A stretch of 21,076 nt of DNA, from positions 1-21,076 of the forward strand of contig CAKTOH010000024.1 of NCBI GenBank assembly GCA_934589705.1. Reading direction: 5' to 3'. Position 1 is the stretch's first letter. Each line of letters starts with the position of its first letter. This document shows, one piece after another, positions 19,203 to 21,076 of the stretch. The position numbers and the translations under genes are program-made. The notes beneath the pieces are model-generated. The model was not told where the DNA came from, ran no database searches, and was given only the letters and a program-made list of their open reading frames with translations. Source of the DNA: an uncultured Oscillospiraceae bacterium. Lineage in GTDB: Bacteria > Bacillota > Clostridia > Oscillospirales > Oscillospiraceae.

Positions 19203-20963
19203 ATGTCCGAAGAAAATCTGTACACCTTTGAAAACCCCGAATACCGGAAAACCTACTGGCACAGCTGCTCTCACATCATGGCGCAGGCCGTGAAGCGTCT
19301 GTGGCCCGAGGTGAAGCTGGCCATCGGCCCCGCCATCGACGAGGGCTGGTACTATGACTTTGACGCGCCCTTCGCCTTCACCCCCGAGCATCTGACCCAG
19401 ATCGAGGGCGAGATGAAGAAGATCTGCAAGGAGCGGCTGTCCATTGTCCGCAGCGAGAAGCCCCGGGAAGAGGCCATCGCCTATATGCGCGAGCAGGAGG
19501 AGCCCTACAAGGTGGAGCTCATCGAAGACCTGCCCGCCGACGCCGTCATCTCCTTCTACACCCAGGGCGAGTTCACCGACCTGTGCGCCGGCCCTCACCT
19601 GGATCACACCGGCCGGGTCAAGCACAACGGCTTCAAGCTTCTGAGCACCTGCGGCGCATATTGGCGGGGCGACAGCAAGCGGAAAATGCTTCAGCGTGTC
19701 TACGGCATCGCCTTCCCCACGAAGGATGAGCTGGATGCTTACCTTGCCCGGATCGAAGAGGCAAAGAAGCGTGACCACCGGAAGCTGGGCAAGGAGCTGG
19801 GTCTGTTCATGCTCACCGACTACGGCCCCGGCTTCCCCTTCTTCCTGCCCAAGGGCATGGTGCTGCGCAACACCCTGATCGACTACTGGCGTCAGGTGCA
19901 CAAGAAGTACGGCTATGTGGAGGTTTCCACCCCCATGATCCTGAACCGTACCCTCTGGGAGCAGTCCGGTCACTGGGATCACTACAAGAACAATATGTAC
20001 ACCACCGTCATCGACGACCAGGACTATGCCATCAAGCCCATGAACTGCCCCGGCGGTATGCTGGTGTACGCCGCCGAGCCTCACTCCTACCGGGATCTGC
20101 CCCTGCGGGTGGGCGAGCTGGGTCTGGTGCACCGGCATGAGCTGTCCGGCGCGCTGCACGGCCTGTTCCGGGTTCGCTGCTTCACCCAGGACGATGCCCA
20201 CATCTTCATGACCAAGGAGCAGATGGAGACGGAGATTCAGAACGTGGTAAAGCTCTTTGACGAGGTTTACTCCGTGTTCGGCCTGAAGTACACCATTGAG
20301 CTGTCCACCATGCCGGAGGACCACATCGGCACCGTGGAGGAGTGGGAGTTCAACCAGAACATCCTGAAAAACGCCATCACCGCCATGGGCAAGGACTTCG
20401 TTATCAACGAGGGCGACGGCGCCTTCTACGGCCCCAAGCTGGACTTCCACATTGAGGACTGCCTGGGTCGTACCTGGCAGTGCGGCACCATCCAGTTGGA
20501 TTCCCAGCTGCCTGAGCGGTTCCACCTGGAATATGTGGGTGAGGACGGCCTGAAGCATCGCCCCGTCATGATTCACCGGGTGGTCTTCGGCTCCATCGAG
20601 CGGTTTATCGGCGTGATCACCGAGCATTTTGCCGGTGCCTTCCCCCTGTGGCTGTCCCCTGTGCAGGTGAAGGTGCTGCCTGTCACCGAGCGTGCGCACG
20701 AGTATGCTGCTCAGGTTGCCGCCAAGCTGGAGGAAGCCGGTGTCCGGGTGGAGAGCGATCTGCGCAGCGAGAAGCTGGGCTACAAGATCCGGGAAGCCCA
20801 GATGCAGAAGATTCCTTATATGCTGGTGGTGGGCGACCGGGATATGGAGAACGGCACCGTATCCGTCCGTACCCGCAAGGGCGAGGATCTGGGTGCCATG
20901 ACTGCCGATGCCTTCCTGACCAAGTGCCAGGCGGAAATCGCAAGCAAGAGCAAGGAAGTATAA
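19203..20963 (+). CDS. thrS: Threonyl-tRNA synthetase lacking the TGS domain
   Basis: This 586-residue class II synthetase attaches threonine to tRNA-Thr. The ATG at 19203 follows AGGAGG. The protein begins directly at the editing domain: HSCSH (H20, H24) and the later CAGPHLDH supply the hydrolytic site that removes mis-attached serine. The catalytic core has PMILNRTLWEQSGHWDHY (motif 1), MNCPGGM with the zinc-binding Cys, LVHRHELSGALHGLFRVRCFTQDDAHIF (motif 2, with the next zinc ligand) and HRVVFGSIERFIGVITEHFAG (motif 3). The C-terminal anticodon-binding domain (about 485-586) ends with IPYMLVVGDRDMENGTVSVRTR. The usual N-terminal TGS domain of about 60 residues is absent, explaining the shorter length against about 640. 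Expression is controlled by the T-box upstream. It is monocistronic. Confidence 0.96.
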   Translation: MSEENLYTFENPEYRKTYWHSCSHIMAQAVKRLWPEVKLAIGPAIDEGWYYDFDAPFAFTPEHLTQIEGEMKKICKERLSIVRSEKPREEAIAYMREQEEPYKVELIEDLPADAVISFYTQGEFTDLCAGPHLDHTGRVKHNGFKLLSTCGAYWRGDSKRKMLQRVYGIAFPTKDELDAYLARIEEAKKRDHRKLGKELGLFMLTDYGPGFPFFLPKGMVLRNTLIDYWRQVHKKYGYVEVSTPMILNRTLWEQSGHWDHYKNNMYTTVIDDQDYAIKPMNCPGGMLVYAAEPHSYRDLPLRVGELGLVHRHELSGALHGLFRVRCFTQDDAHIFMTKEQMETEIQNVVKLFDEVYSVFGLKYTIELSTMPEDHIGTVEEWEFNQNILKNAITAMGKDFVINEGDGAFYGPKLDFHIEDCLGRTWQCGTIQLDSQLPERFHLEYVGEDGLKHRPVMIHRVVFGSIERFIGVITEHFAGAFPLWLSPVQVKVLPVTERAHEYAAQVAAKLEEAGVRVESDLRSEKLGYKIREAQMQKIPYMLVVGDRDMENGTVSVRTRKGEDLGAMTADAFLTKCQAEIASKSKEV

Positions 20964-20978
20964 CGGAATTTGTGGAAA

Positions 20979-21011
20979 GGGCGCGGTGCGGAAGGCACCG
21001 CGCCCTTTTTA
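20979..21011 (+). terminator. thrS terminator
   Basis: GGGCGCGGTGC (20979-20989) pairs perfectly with GCACCGCGCCC (20995-21005), followed by TTTTT. The last 65 bp of the window show nothing further. Confidence 0.95.
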
Positions 21012-21076
21012 GGGTCTATCTGAAAACCGGGAATATGACCAACGGCGAGGGATTTTCCGCCTGATGAAGCCATTTT

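Noticed and set aside
19059..20699. 546-codon minus-strand open frame opposite thrS
   Set aside because: Shadow of thrS extending across the T-box; no SD or domain.

Overview
The window looks like chromosomal DNA from a moderately GC-rich gut Clostridia, most likely an Oscillospirales (Ruminococcaceae/Oscillospiraceae-like) bacterium. The grounds are the strong Gram-positive Shine-Dalgarno sites, canonical sigma-A promoters with 16-17 bp spacers, a T-box ahead of thrS, a DivIVA-domain protein, a YabE-type G5/3D protein, an iron-only-hydrogenase (TM1266-type) regulator, VanR/VanS-like signalling proteins and many small palindromic repeats between genes. The genus cannot be fixed from the sequence alone.

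Layout. Bases 1-1560 are accessory-looking DNA: a frameshifted macro-domain gene running off the left edge, a promoter, a 61-residue protein of mobile-element type, a terminator and inverted repeats, ending beside a complete tRNA-Arg(CCG) gene. From 1740 the region is ordinary chromosome: a DivIVA-like gene, a FliB-like flagellin lysine methylase, a cytoplasmic EF-hand protein of unknown family (minus), then the minus-strand series minD-like, mgsA-like and hisS. pta is read divergently from minD. A VanR/VanS-like two-component system follows. Phased TTAG-type repeats lie in front of both this system and the next gene, a large lipoprotein, so the three probably form one regulon. After that come a possible structured RNA with its own terminator, a TM1266-type regulator and an ECF transporter S component. 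The right part holds a YdcF-like membrane protein, a translationally coupled minus-strand set (ksgA, YjjG-type HAD nucleotidase, 74-residue protein), a YabE-like cell-wall protein and T-box-controlled thrS.

The most notable structure lies between the genes. A 168-bp element made of nested hairpins occurs twice, without a difference I can see, about 10.7 kb apart, each time just upstream of a gene. A 221-bp MITE-like element sits inside the leader of the lipoprotein gene. A family of roughly 42-bp palindromic units (GGGGGATT...AATGACA) appears in four intergenic positions, twice as an inverted pair. Other points worth a second look are an MgsA homologue with three altered active-site positions, VanRS-like proteins without any van resistance genes, a riboswitch-like RNA ahead of the hydrogenase-regulator/ECF pair, and a decayed macro-domain protein apparently joined to a DCEN-type nuclease-like domain.
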